In this document: positions 23,466 through 35,130 of the stretch, in pieces
Position numbering within the stretch: position 1 is the first letter of the stretch
How the letters are laid out: each line of letters opens with the position of its first letter
Assembly: GCA_037951165.1 (NCBI GenBank)
Contig: JBBDHG010000166.1
Span: forward strand, 1,321,501 to 1,385,500
Direction: 5' to 3'
DNA from: Lophius americanus
Lineage: Eukaryota > Chordata > Actinopteri > Lophiiformes > Lophiidae
Length of the DNA: 64,000 nt
Translations under genes and position numbers: made by a program
The notes under the pieces: model-generated
What the model was told of the DNA's origin: nothing
What the model saw: the letters and a program-made list of their open reading frames with translations, nothing else
Databases searched by the model: none

Positions 23466-23636
23466 ACTGTGTTTATTTTTACACATTATGTGTACTTTAT
23501 GGTATTTCCAAGCAGCTGGAAGGCAAAGTAGGATAAGTCGCTGTTTTAAGTTCATGTCCAGTCTGGAAAAAATAGAATTTCCCCATTGTATTTACATATT
23601 ATCCTATTATATAGATATATATATTATGATATACAT

Positions 23637-23745
23637 AAAGTGGATTAAGGGACTGCATTTGTAACCAAATGCTTTTGGTTCGAGTCTCTTTTAGAAGAAA
23701 AGTACCCCTATGGGGAATAAATAACACTAAGTCATATATATATAC
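23637..23745 (+). mobile_element. tRNA-derived SINE fragment
   Basis: AAGTGGATTAAGGGACTGC, then TTTGGTTCGAGTC (B-box-like) and 'agtacccctatggggaataaata', a common tail wording in teleost SINEs, followed by AT repeats. Confidence 0.5.
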
Positions 23746-24339
23746 CCTCTTATATATACATATTACACATATACACGTTACAATAGATTCGTTGATGAAC
23801 CCCATAAAGGCCTGATCTCTAGTTTACCATTTACACGACACACAACCGGATCATTTCATGTAAATGATGAGTTTGATGGAAACATATGAAAGGAAATATT
23901 AAAGATATAGTTTTTAACTACTCATTCAAATCAATTAACTTAGGCAAAAGGGTTTAAGGTGTAATCTCTCATTGTTGGACACATGAAGGCGCCATTTCCA
24001 TTCCAAAGCACGGAGAGTCATTGAGTGTGAGGAGGCTCGCTGAGTAACCTGACAGGCTGGTGGTTGATGCTGCGGCCGGTGCGACTGGAATTAGACGGAG
24101 CCTTCTCTGCACGACCTCATTTAGTCTCATATTTAGTCCAACGCAGAGAAGAGAGTCCCGATATGTGTTTTACAGTGCGCAAAGCTTTATTTATACAACA
24201 CCTTTTTCCAAACCGAGGTGCTGTAAAAGGAGTAAAAAAAATATATATCATGGATTAGAAATAATAAATACATTTAAAAAAAAAAAAACAGAATATCCCA
24301 CCACTACAGATTTATAGTTCCCATTCTGACCGACTGGTT

Positions 24340-24800
24340 TTGTGATAAACTGTCCGATCTCCCCTCATGCCCTTGAAAGCCAACACGGTACCATCCTTTC
24401 TCCCTGTGAGCTCCCCATCCTCGCGTTTCCATTACGCACCAGCGTGCGCTCGCATGCCTCACGCGCGCAGCTCCTGCCAGAATGGAGAGACGCGCAGGAG
24501 AAAAAGCTTCACTGCCTCACGAGGAGCTGACGGGCAGCAGATTCGGCGTCTCTCTCACCTAAGACATGAAGTTTTTACATTTTCCCCAACGCCTGACATC
24601 TGTTGGTACTCCCATGTCCACGTCCTGGCTGGCGCGTTCCTCCTACCTCTCCACGCGCGGAGGAGGAGTACGGTTCCATCCCTCCAAAAAACTTCGAGAC
24701 ACCCTCCAGTAAAATGCTAGTGATTCCTTTTCTGGGGTCTGGAAACATTCGGTTGTGTGCGTTGGATTATCCCAGCATGGCCGGCGCGCCCTGAGGGGAG
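24340..24800 (+). promoter_or_regulatory. mtnr1c: Putative 5' UTR / promoter-proximal region of mtnr1c
   Basis: The 450 bases before the start codon are more GC- and CpG-rich than the flanks. The transcription start cannot be located from sequence. A minimal upstream ORF, MAGAP, runs from ATG 24777 to TGA 24792-24794, ending 6 bases before the receptor ATG. That frame is also open back to an ATG at 24603. Confidence 0.4.
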
Positions 24801-24996
24801 ATGGATCTGGAGCTGAAGGATGGGAATGGGTCGAACTGTTTAACCCGGAATGAGAGCGGCTGCGAACTGAGCGCCTCTTCCTCTGGAGTGTCCACTGCGC
24901 TGGCCAGCGTGCTGATCTTCACCATCGTGGTGGACATCCTGGGGAATGTCCTCGTCATCCTGTCCGTGTACAGGAACAAAAAACTCAGGAACGCAG
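24801..24996 (+). CDS. mtnr1c: mtnr1c exon 1: N-terminus and TM1 of melatonin receptor (Mel1c type)
   Basis: Encodes residues 1-65 plus one base of Gly66. The extracellular N-terminus has two N-glycosylation sequons (N9-G-S, N17-E-S). TM1 follows (about 33-57: LASVLIFTIVVDILGNVLVI), then intracellular loop 1 with SVYRNKKLRNAG, a signature shared by melatonin receptors. The start ATG has G at -3 and G at +4, a good Kozak context, and gives the usual family N-terminal length. The donor GTGAGA follows the first base of the Gly codon, the exact intron position used by all melatonin receptor genes (family knowledge). Confidence 0.95.
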
Positions 24997-25701
24997 GTGA
25001 GAGCAGGACAAAAAGGACGAATCCAAGCAGAGCTCGTAAAGTTTGGTCTCTGATCCGATGAGACTCCACATCAAACAATGAGCTCCACTGTTTCACAGAG
25101 ATTTTAAATGCTTTAATTACATACATCAGTTGAAGCGCTGATAGGGACAGTCTTTGTCTCAGTCTGTGGGATGCCCTGCTCTCCTCATTCATGACTAAAG
25201 TTATGTAACGTATAGCTTGTGACCTGGTTATGTCTGACAATCAGGCTGCTATCTGAAGCTGAAGCCGGTCGCTCCAGTCTCAGTCTCATCTGAGTTTGCC
25301 TCCCATCAACGACCCCTCCATTATTAATTTCACAACCCTACTCCCCCCCCATCCCCACATTCACACACCCTCCGTCTGACTCTATCTCCATCCCAGATAA
25401 ATCAAACCCCTGCTTATGTCAGGACTAGGTGTCCCACCGGCAGCCCAGGCGATTGATGCTGTTGTTACAGCTTTCCTACGTCCCTTTTTTTTTCTTCCCT
25501 ATTTTCTTTTTGTGTTGAACTGTCTCATATTTGGACGTCTTAAATCTCAGCCTTCTGGCAGCGGCCCGGAGGTGAAGGGGAGAGTTATTGTCATTAATTG
25601 AATGCCGTTTCTCTTCTCTTGGCAAATGCAGAGTCATTATTCAGAGGTTCTCTTCGCTTCCCATCTCGGATTTTTGCCTCAGTCCTGATTCCGGATTTGT
25701 A

Positions 25702-26180
25702 TTAAGTCTTTAATGTTCTGCTCAAGTGTTTGGTTGAGCAGCATTTCTTACTGAAAAATGTGACGGAACCTCTTTATTATAATACCACCCAGTGGCTGCA
25801 TGTATGTGCAAAAGAGTAAGGGGCCAAGGATGGAGCCCTGGGGGACACCAGTGGTCACAGTCACAATTTGAAACATGTGAGGATTTACTAAACACAATTT
25901 TGTAACTTGATATAACCAAAAAAAAGTCTAATAAAGGTAAAATAGTTTCTAAAAACATGTTTTGCCAAAAAGCTTTGAGTTAATCTTATTATTTAATAGT
26001 ATTTGCTATTAAATAGTTTGTGTTTTTTAATGTTTGAAACATGTTTGGTTAAATAATTTGTCATTTTATGGTTAATTTAGCGTCTATAAAATGAATGAAT
26101 GTCCCAAAGAAAATTAAATATGTAAAGAAATAATACCTCCAAATTTTTTTTTTTCTTGGTCAGGACGTTAAATCTGAATT
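25702..26180 (-). mobile_element. Family P element, copy B, carrying RT fragment
   Basis: Left end TTAAGTCTTTAATGTTC (25702-25718), then GCTCAAGTGTTTGGTTGAGC, the subterminal hairpin. The plus strand has 'gagccctgggggacaccag', the reverse of the RT GVPQGS-LGPL wording. The right end GGACGTTAAATC (26163-26174) is degraded. Confidence 0.55.
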
Positions 26181-26650
26181 TCTTTTAATTAGTTTAATGA
26201 AGTACGATATAAATAAAGTTTGATGATATTTGTGGGTTAAAGGAAGGAGAGTGTGTCCCTCCGGGGAAAGAAGTTCTCACCTCCCATATTTATATTTTAT
26301 TACGGCCCTTGCGATATAAATCGTTACACAAACAGGTTCTATCTTCTATCTTTAACAAACAGCTTTTATGTCAACAATTTATAGTGCAAATGTTGAAGAT
26401 GGTTTCATTTTGCACCAACCGCCACATTTAACCGTTGGCTAAAAAAGAAAAGTAACAGAAGCGAGTATCAAAGATTCCACTTCTGATTTTCTTTTTCTTT
26501 TTTTTTTTTTCAAAGAATTTTAATGTCAGCGGTTATTGTAGAAAAAACAAACACAAAAACATCAAAGGGAGGTTATGTGAACTTTACAAAGTCAGATTCC
26601 CAACATTTAAATGCAACCATATTTGATCCAACGCCATCAGATGTTTTCAC

Positions 26651-26955
26651 TTATCCATCCATTTTTCTGAGCCGCTTATCCTGTTCAGTCTCGGGGGGGG
26701 GGGTGTGTGTGTGTTGGAGCTAATCCCAGCTGACGTTGGGTGAGGGGCGGGGACACCCCCTTGATAAAACGCCACTTCATCGCGTGACCGTCACATAGAG
26801 AAAGACGAGCATTCATGCTCACATCCGCACCTACGAGCGACATCGTGCCGCCGATTCACCTGTACTGCATGTTTGTGGAGGAGGAAGCTGGAAAAATGGG
26901 ATGGAACCAATGCCCATATGGGGAGAACATGCAAAATCCACACAGAAAGCCCCCC
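26651..26955 (-). mobile_element. SINE-like teleost repeat, minus orientation
   Basis: Begins ATCCATCCATTTTTCTGAGC, followed by 'cgcttatcctg', 'gagctaatcccagctgac', 'gtcacatagagaaagacgagcattcatgctcacat' and 'atggggagaacatgcaaaatccacacagaaag'. This is the full run of blocks of the abundant teleost repeat, here interrupted by G and GT runs near 26690-26715. Confidence 0.65.
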
Positions 26956-27659
26956 CCCGCACCAACGTACTGCCTACATTATTATATTCAGTTGATTCAT
27001 TCTGGAGCTTTTGTTGGCGACCATCAGCAAATTCTAATCGGCGACTTTTTATTGCGACACTTTAGAAGTTCTCTAAAACCGAAGATGCATCTTAGATCGG
27101 AAAGGAAACGTCTTAAAGTCTCGACAGAAGTCCAGTTGCTTTGGATTCAACCCACAACAGAACCTCAGAGTAACATTTTTTGGAAATTGGTCCATTAATT
27201 TACGAGTTATTGCGAGAAAAAACAACAACAACTCCCTTTTTCTCACAGTGGTTAAGAAAAAGTTATTGAGGATGTGACAAAGCGTCACCAAAACATAATC
27301 ATCACCGGTCTATTCCCAAAATCTCCCTCCGGGCCCTTTTACTACCCGTGGATGAATGTCCAATTATCCCACATGAACGGCAACGATCGGATCGGAATTC
27401 AAATGACTTTTTGGTCCCTGTGATCACACTGGCGTCATCCGCCGGCGCTCCTAACGTGATAAAACTTAACAACCAGACGGCAGAGGCAACGGCAGCAGAG
27501 ACGCAGATTTAACTTCCGCGTGTGAAGAGCAGACAATCGCTGCGTCCGTCATCCTCCAAAAGAAAACGCCCTGCACGCATTCTCTGCTAAAACAAATCCA
27601 TTCGGGTTTGACTGATGACTTTTGACTTCTACTTTTTTTTTTATGTTTTTTGCGAGGCA

Positions 27660-28505
27660 GATGGTTTATGCAAAAAAACACTGTGAGCATGTGTGCTGCT
27701 TCGGAGGACGGGTACTTTCACATTCCAGTTACACACTGGCCTGGGGGCTCCTGGCCCCAACTGCCCCCAATTTTAATCACAGCACCATACTGGCACACGT
27801 ACCACATACCCACCTCAGTAAACATGCACTCCATTCAATACAGCATCATGGACACCATCATGGAAGGGGGATGGGAGGTCGCCCCTGTCGTCTGCTTTCC
27901 CCTCAGAGGGGTGGGGGTGGGGAGCCCGTCCCTTGAGGGGCGGCGTCGGTCCTGCCCCGGGGTTCGCCGGTGAGCCACGAGGGGCATCGTCATTTTTCCT
28001 TGGGGGTGATGGGGTTTTTTTTGTGGGTGGGGGGGTTCCTGGTTTCTCTGTTGTATGGTTGGCTCTGTGTTGTGGGTCGAGGCTGGTTGTCGGTGCTTTC
28101 GGGGATGTGGACCCTACTTGCGAACGGTCGGCTTCCGACCGGACCTGGGGCCCGCTGTCCCCTGTCACCCTGCAGGTAGTGTAGTTAGGTAGGGCCCTGG
28201 CGGTGGGTGCTCCCTCTGTGGTCCCCCTGTGGGGGCTTCGGCCTAGCCCCTTGGAATTAGTATTGGGGATGCCCTGTCATCTCCTTAGCATTTCGGGCCT
28301 TGCGCCAGGAGTCTGGACGTGTCTCAGGTGGACGCCGTCCTGGAGCCTTGGGTTTCGCTCGCTCTTTGGGGGGTGTCGGAGAGTGGTTGGGCCGGGGGTC
28401 TACCTGCTCCCATCCTTCTGTGAGCCGGCGCTTCTTTTGCAGCCCCTGGATGGCTTTCCATTGGGGATAGCGTGCATTTTGCGCTCTGGGGGACCACGGG
28501 ACACA

Positions 28506-28507
<2 letters not shown>
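27660..28507. repeat. GC-rich non-coding block of unknown class
   Basis: An 850-base island much richer in G and C than the intron around it, with long G-rich runs and purine/pyrimidine asymmetry. It ends abruptly at a (TA)n tract. Overlapping open frames on both strands come from low stop density in GC-rich DNA and have no recognised domain. Parts (CATCATGGACACCATCATGGA) feel familiar as a dispersed fish repeat, but I cannot name a class. Confidence 0.4.

Positions 28508-28554
<47 letters not shown>
28508..28554. repeat. (TA)n microsatellite
   Basis: Perfect TA tract of about 47 bases at the 3' border of the GC-rich block. Confidence 0.95.
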
Positions 28555-28557
<3 letters not shown>

Positions 28558-29284
28558 CAGCTGAGGCAGCTGGAGAGGTCAGGAAAAAAAAGAAAAAGAG
28601 TTACACTCTGCTCAATTGTGTTTATGAAGTTGAACCAACGTGAACCAATTCTGATTTGAAACACAAACTAAGCGGATTGTGACGAGAACGTATCCTTAAA
28701 AGGCAATTTCTAATTCCTGCGTGACGCATGGGTTCTTGCATGAATCTTGAAACATGTGGCAAAACAAAGAGAAGCGTTGCGTTGCTTTTTGATATTGTGG
28801 GGGGGGTGGGGGAGTGGTTTGAGGTTAAACTTTCTCCAGCATAGAAACCACAGAGAATATTGGTGTTTTCTGGGGTTGGCATTACTTGCGTAAACCGCCA
28901 TCCCATCAATCGTCTCCAGTGACCTTCATAATCCATCAGAAGCGCAGTAATCAGTCGTATCGCGGGTTGCACATGATGTATGCTGCGGCATTTTCTTTTC
29001 ATGAAAAACTTAATAATAATTGTAATTGCCTGATTCCTGGAGCCTGTTTCTCATTTGCGATGGGAGAGCTTGTTAAATAATAGATGAATAAATAAATAAG
29101 TCACAGGACGGGCTAAGTGCTAAAATTTATGACAGCCTACGGGGATTAAAGAAGACAGAGTACATTATTCTCCAATCACAAGGGCAATAAAACACTTTTC
29201 ATTTCAATATGTTGGAGCCATGTGATGCACTTTTTCAAAGAAAGTAAAGCAGAACACTAAGAGGTATTGTGAGAAATATTGTGC

Positions 29285-29332
29285 AATAATATATATATAT
29301 ATAGAAATATATATATCTATATATATATATTA
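29285..29332. repeat. (AT)n tract with C/G interruptions
   Basis: Alternating AT dinucleotides. Confidence 0.85.
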
Positions 29333-29434
29333 GTTCTTAAAACGTAATTTCTTATCTTTACCGATAACTTTGCTCTTAATGTCTGGCTATCAAGAAACAT
29401 TCTCCTCCATAATTACCAGTGGCTGCATTTAAAG

Positions 29435-29830
29435 ACAGTTATGAAAAGTAACTGAGTACATTTACTCAATTACTGTACTCAAGTACTCATTTGTACTTTC
29501 CTTGATTGCTATATACTTTTAGTCCACCACATCTCGGAGGGGAAATATTCATTCATACTCCACTACATTTGTCGGATAGAATTAGTTACTAGTTACTCTA
29601 GTTACAGAGTATATGTGTTGATTTTTGAGACCCATACTTATGGGTCGAGAAAATTCTGCTGCCTCATAATTCCAAAATAAATGATTTTAAAATAGATCCT
29701 CTGGGAAATGTCCCAAACAGGATTATCTTATTGGCCGCCTTTTTTCACGGTTATCTGATGACAGAGATGCTATAAGCAGCAAACAAGTAATTAGATTACA
29801 CTTACAGCAAAGCCACACATTAATAAAACA
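29435..29830. mobile_element. hAT-like (Tol2-type ends) relic
   Basis: Opens with AAAGTAACTGAGTACATTTA and CTCAATTACTGTACTCAAGT, then 'ccactacatttgtcggatagaattagttactagttac'. These are the repetitive subterminal words seen at Tol2-like hAT ends. The right end is uncertain. Confidence 0.45.
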
Positions 29831-30344
29831 GTAGTAGAAATACAAATTTATGTGTATCTCTTTGAATAAATGTAAGGTAATATTCATAAATTATGTTTTT
29901 AGTCTATAATCAGCTCAGAATATTTTTTCGATGTTAAGTTTGAATAATTCCCTTCATATATCGAGAAAGAGCGGGTCTTCTTCCGTGTCGGTCGCCGTGT
30001 TGGGCTTCCATGTTTGTACAGTAGTCTGAACGGAAAAACCGAACACCAGCCCAAGAAAGGGATTTTAGTGTTTTGAGGTTTTCTTGTGTGTTTTGAAAAA
30101 AATGTAGAATCATACTTCAGACTTCTGGTGTCATATTCTGCTGGGAAATGGTGGACTGTCCCCTTCGGGTTGGGAACTGCTGCCTCAATTGAACTCTTGC
30201 TGAGTGTTGGGACAGTGGACTGTGAGATGGACGAGTACTTCGTTGCAGTGATGTATCGGTCCGTTATGGCGAAGAGAGACATGATTCACAAGGAAGAGTT
30301 TTCAATTTATTGGTCCATCTAGAATGAGGACATGCATAGAAGGG

Positions 30345-30725
30345 GCATAGAATGAGCTTCCTCGGTAGGGTGGCCGGGCTCAGCCTTAGAGATACGGTGA
30401 AGAGAGCTCAGACGTTGCCTTGAAAGGAGGCAGAAGATGCCTGAACATACTCAAACATAAAAAGAATAATAAATAAAAAATAAATAAAGGATGGCTCAAA
30501 GGACGCCTCCCTTTGGAGGTTTTTCAAGCATGACTAACTGGGAGGAGACCCCAGGGTAGACCCAGAGCTTGCCGGACAGATAATATATCTCATCCAGCGT
30601 GGGAACCAGTCGGGATCCCCCGAGATGAGCAAAGAGCATTTCTGGACAGAGAGACATCTGCAATACCCATACTGGCCTGCTGCCACCACGACCCGACCCA
30701 GGAATGCCAGATGAAAAATGATTGA
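30345..30725 (+). mobile_element. Non-LTR retrotransposon C-terminal relic
   Basis: Plus-strand wording 'atgagcttcctcggtagggtggccgggctcagccttagagatacggtg' reads MSFLGRVAGLSLRDTV. It is followed by 'ggacgcctcc', 'gggaggagaccccagggtagacccag' and 'ctgctgccaccacgacccgaccc'. This matches the common teleost ORF2 tail FLRRVAGLSLRDRVR ... GRLPGEVF ... GRRPRGRPRTRW ... LLPPRPDLG. Clade not resolved. Confidence 0.55.
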
Positions 30726-31044
30726 TGGATCGCACTTATCATTTAGCACTAGAGCAAGTAACGGAGTGACGAACTTCACCGTCAAAGGAAGCGCAAAAAC
30801 ATAACTTGAGAAACCCCTGCGAGGTAAACGGCTTAGTCCATCCAAGGGGTTCAACTCGGCAGGGGACGGATGGGCACACAGTTTCGGAATGCTAGCTGCC
30901 CTGTTGGGGATATTTTATCCGCAGGAGGGGCAACAGGAGCTGCTCAGGGTCGGCTTACAAAAAGACTTTGGAAGGGAGATGGGGGACTGAGTGGTCACTG
31001 TGCCGTCACTCCGGTACCGTATGGGCGTCCGTGGCTCATGGAGA

Positions 31045-31487
31045 TAATCTTAATAATAATAATACATTTAATTTATAATGCACTTTACATTTGGATCAAA
31101 TCTCAAAGTGCTACAAAGTAAAAGCAGATTAAAGCATCAATAAAAAGTATAATAATAACTATATAAAAAGCAGCAATGTTAATTAAAGTTATAGGTTCTG
31201 CTAAAAAGGAAAGTTTTAAGTCCTTTTTTAAATGTGTCAGTCGCCTGTGGAGCCCTCAGATGGTCAGGGAGGGCATTCCACAGACGAGGGGCAGCAGAAC
31301 AGAAGGCCCGATCACCCATGGACTGGATGGACCTGACCCGTTTATCTGGAAACACTCTCACATGTTGGGTCTTCACGCTTACCTTCTTTGACAGCAAGAT
31401 TTCATACCCCGCCCTTTTTTTAATGTTCAAAATGAAAACTTTTGCCCCCTTCGTCTTTCTCCTTCCCCTGGCGGTGGACAGAACCAC
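31045..31487 (-). mobile_element. L2-like LINE, C-terminus of ORF2 and 3' tail
   Basis: The minus strand encodes DRAFCSAAPRLWNALPDHLR, then TDTFKKGLKTFLFSRTYN and a stop, the standard end of L2-like ORF2. Downstream on that strand is 'gcactttgagatttgatcc' and an (ATT)n tail, as expected for the 3' terminus. The 5' part is missing. Confidence 0.75.
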
Positions 31488-32164
31488 CGGAGCAATGCTA
31501 CCACAATGCTAAACAAATTGTAATAATTTGTTTTCTAACTCGTAAATATTTTACACTGCACCTTTGTGTAACCTTTTCTTTGACGCGCAGCATTTTATCC
31601 GTGCGGTATTAGTAATAAAACTCAGGTAAAGGTTGTGGTACTTTATGCACCTCCGGTTAAAGTGGGTAAAGTCTTCCATCTGTGTTCGTAACGCGATGCT
31701 AATGAGATCATTTAAACTGTGCAGAAGGATTGCATCAGGCAGCGTTTGAATTAATGAGCTTTGCACTGCAACTTCAAAGGCATTACGTAACGCCTCCACT
31801 TTGTTTGTGTGTACAATCATGCTTTGGCAAGAAGTTTAGGAGCCAGGAGAATAATTTGATTATCCAGTTTGCAAGAACGTCACAGTTGACTGGCCTGGAA
31901 CAAGACAGCAGGAGTAAAGGGCCTGTTCGGAGGTCTTCTCCGTGTTGGCGTACCATTCTGATAACAGAACTCTTGTCCACCCTCCCCGTCTTTAATGGGA
32001 TTGACTGACAGGTAGAGTCACTTCCTGTTGGTCAGCATGTGGGAGTAGGAATATGAAACCGCAGTGCTTGCTGTATCTCCTTTTTATGTCCTTAAGTGAC
32101 TGAAATGGTTACCGCTGTCAGCCTAGTACCAACCTGCCTCGCTGTTATTAACGAGCTATATATA

Positions 32165-32335
32165 CTGTAAGTCACATGTGGTGTCAAACTGAAGGCCTGC
32201 GGGCCAGGTTCAGTCCCCCCAAACAATTTTATCTGGCCTGCGAGACAATGTCGAATACTTTTAATAACGTCCCAACACTACATATACTACAAATCCCAGA
32301 ATGCAGTGCGATTTAAACAAAAACCTGATTGATTT
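32165..32335. mobile_element. hAT-like repeat, copy 1 (GGCCTGCGGGCC / ACTACAAATCCCAGAATGCA)
   Basis: Contains 'gtgtcaaactgaaggcctgcgggccagg', 'tggcctgcgagacaatg' and 'atatactacaaatcccagaatgcagtgcg'. The same ordered blocks recur at 37255-37400. Confidence 0.5.
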
Positions 32336-33409
32336 TAGATGTAATTTGAAACTTAAATAGTTTTCTGGCTGCTATTGATGCCTGTGAATACACACTTTTA
32401 ATTGGAAATGATATACTGAAACTATATTTATGATATTATACGCCATATAATACCTACATTTATATAACATCTAACTATATTTATGACATTTATGATAGAG
32501 AGGTAGGTGAAAAATTTAGTTTTCTGATCAATTTAGAATTTAATCTGAGTATTTTCTATTCGGTTGGTTTGTTCAGAATCGTGTTGTTGTCTGAAATGAA
32601 AATATTGATGCAGCCGAAGAACCGGGGAACAGCTGCATGAGGTCTGACTACCATAAAAAAATAGTTTGTGTGATAGATGGCTGTTTAGTGATGGGCTGAG
32701 AGGTGTGGTATAACATAATAATATCCCCCGGGTTCACAAACTCAATCTTGACTGATGTTCTGAGGTATGACTTTCGATTTACGGAGACTAAAGACTTAAC
32801 TCGGTCGTATATTCTCCTGGAATCCAGGCAGAAAACATTCCATCTCCTGTCCCTGTTGCGCTCTGCTGTTGTCTGGTTCGCTCCCTCGCACACGGCGGCA
32901 AAACCGCGCCGCTCTGCTTCACCCCGGCACACTCACCTCGCACGCCACCTCGGCGTATGTCCCTCCTCCACCTACCAATCAAGGCCTTCAAAGGACGTGC
33001 CCATATTTGGTCAAGGCGGGTAGATTCTCGGTGCAACAGTTAATGTTTGTATACTTGATCAGAATTGGTACCACATGTTCCGCCTTTTTTTTTTTGTTTG
33101 TTTTGTTTAAGGGGTTCCAAGGCTCTCGAGGGCACGGACGCAATAAGAAGTTACCAGTGACTCGTCGAAGGCCAGAGCATGACACCATGGGTTCTGCCAT
33201 TTGTGTGTAAACGTTAGGAGATGCCCGTTTTAATGAACCTAACTAAAAAATACCTCATGAGGGAAAGGGGGGAGGAATAAGGGGGAGCAGATGGCGGTAA
33301 TAGAGAAAGAATGAGCATAAGTGTGTGTTTTTGTTTGCGAGTGAGTACACCTCCATATTTATTCAGGGCAGAAAATCACTGTGGAAAAATAATGTCTTTG
33401 AGGCTTTCA

Positions 33410-33793
33410 TTAATTCAATGTCTTAGACATTTTCATGATGAAATGTTATATTTCACGGTAAATATTCCACTTAAATAAGTTTAGCTCGACTTTTTTTTTA
33501 GCTAAAGCCGTTTTTTAGCAAAGTATTGAACTTTTTGTTTTGGTATAAATTTGCATAATTCTGTTTATTAACTCATCACAACCATTAATCCTGTTTATAG
33601 AGTAGGACTTTCTCAAAAACCATGATCTATGCCTCCTCCTGGGCGCTCCCCCCTCAGGGCTCAATCCTTGGCACCCTTGCTTTTTAGCATATACATGCTC
33701 ATGCGTCATATTTAAAACGTTTTCAGCCCCACTTTTCAATAAGAATTCAAAATGAACTCTTCCAAACAGCCGGGCAGGAGATTAAATGGTTAA
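33410..33793 (+). mobile_element. Family P element, copy C, carrying RT fragment
   Basis: Right end GGAGATTAAATGGTTAA (33777-33793). Inside is 'actttctcaaaaaccatgatctatgcctcctcctggg' and 'cctcagggctcaatccttggcacccttgctttttagcatatacatgct', the RT fragment in plus sense. The left end (TTAATTCAATGTC at about 33410) is only tentatively matched. Confidence 0.45.
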
Positions 33794-34169
33794 ATCAGGC
33801 ACAGCTTCCACAGAGTCGCTCGGCGGTGATGAATAAGTGAATAAAACCTCAAGTCTTGAGTGTCCAGAGACGCGTTCATTTAGTCAGAGAGGACTTTGCA
33901 AGTGAGTCAAACCAGATGGTTCAGTCGAATGCACAGATCCACTCCACAGGGAATATCATCAGGAAGTATAAGTATCTCCTTTTACCCACTGCAAATCGGT
34001 AAATGCAATTTAGCTCTCCGTTGAGATCACTGAGGAGTCAAAGGATTATCTGACTAAACAACATCTAGACATGATGAATTAGAAATGAAGAAGAAAAAAT
34101 GGTTTGGTGAATTCATTTAATACATTATGGGCAAGTGGTTGCACAAAATAATTTGATCTAGATCCGGAT

Positions 34170-34305
34170 ATCCATCCATTTTTCATTTTCTAACTGATTG
34201 TCGCAATCGGGGTCGCCTGGTTGGAGCCAATCCCAGCTGACACTGGGCGAACGTCGGAGAACATCTGGAACAGGTCGTCAGTTCATCACAGGGCCGACAC
34301 AAAGA
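34170..34305 (-). mobile_element. SINE-like teleost repeat fragment
   Basis: 'atccatccatttttcattttctaactg', 'gagccaatcccagctgac' and 'caggtcgtcagttcatcacagggcc' are the first blocks of the same repeat as 26651-26955. It ends in an AT tract (34311-34342). Confidence 0.55.
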
Positions 34306-34389
34306 TGCATATATATATATATATAAATATATAATATATATATTTTACTCTAGTAGTTCATTTCAATAGTCAGTATTTAATGACACAAT

Positions 34390-35130
34390 AACATTATGAA
34401 AAACCATCAAGCAGAGCTGCTCTCACCACCATCTCGTAAACCTCTCCATTCACTCCTGCTGAAACTCCTCTGTCACAGATAACTCCTGACACTCTTCTTC
34501 GCCCACTCCACCCTGCCTGCACTCTCTCTTTCACCTCCTTTTTTCTACAATCCCCATTACAGTTGACCCCCAGTTCTTAAACTCCTGAACCTTCTCCACC
34601 TCTACTCCTTCAATCTCACCGCTCCACCTGCCTCTCTCTCATTCACACACATGTATTCTGTCTTGCTGCCACCAACCTCCATTCCTCTCTTTTCTCAGCG
34701 CATACCTCCACCTCTCCATGTTTTCTTCCACTTGTCCCCTGCTCTCACTACCAATCACAATGTCATCTGTGAACATCACAGTCCACGGAGACTCCCGCAT
34801 GACCTCATCTGTCAGCCTGTCGACCACCATAGCAAACAAGAAAGGGCTCAGAGTCGATCCTTGCTGCAGTCCCACCTTCACCATGAACCCACCTGTCACT
34901 CCTACTGCACACACCACCGCTGTCATGCTGCTCTCATACATATCCTGTACCTCTTTAACATACTTCTCGTCACTCCAGACTTCCTCATACAATCCCAGCA
35001 TTCCTCCCTTCGGCGCTCTATCGTTCGCTTTCTCCGAAACTCCTTCTGACCTTCTCTGTACTTATCCATCAGCGCTCTCCGAGCGAACGTCACATCTGCA
35101 GTGCTCTCTCTTGGCATGCTGCTCACAAAT
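34390..35130 (-). pseudogene. RTE-like LINE reverse transcriptase, degraded
   Basis: Minus-strand frames give MDKYREGQKEF (35100-35060), then across a frameshift CMRKSGV. A longer frame follows: YVKEVQDMYESSMTAVVCAV, VGLQQGSTLSPFLFAMVVDRLTDEV, and FTDDIVIGSESRGQVEENMERW. This is the RT palm of an RTE-like element. The catalytic box is FTDD where FADD is usual, and the frame is broken upstream, so it is a relic. The 3' region (34390-34640) is shared with 10210-10535. Confidence 0.8.

Noticed and set aside
24603..24794. 63-codon open frame upstream of mtnr1c as a gene
   Set aside because: No homology; treated only as a possible upstream ORF.
27622..28643. Overlapping open frames of 100-146 codons on both strands
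   Set aside because: Low stop density in a GC-rich block; no homology or codon bias; the last runs into a (TA)n tract.
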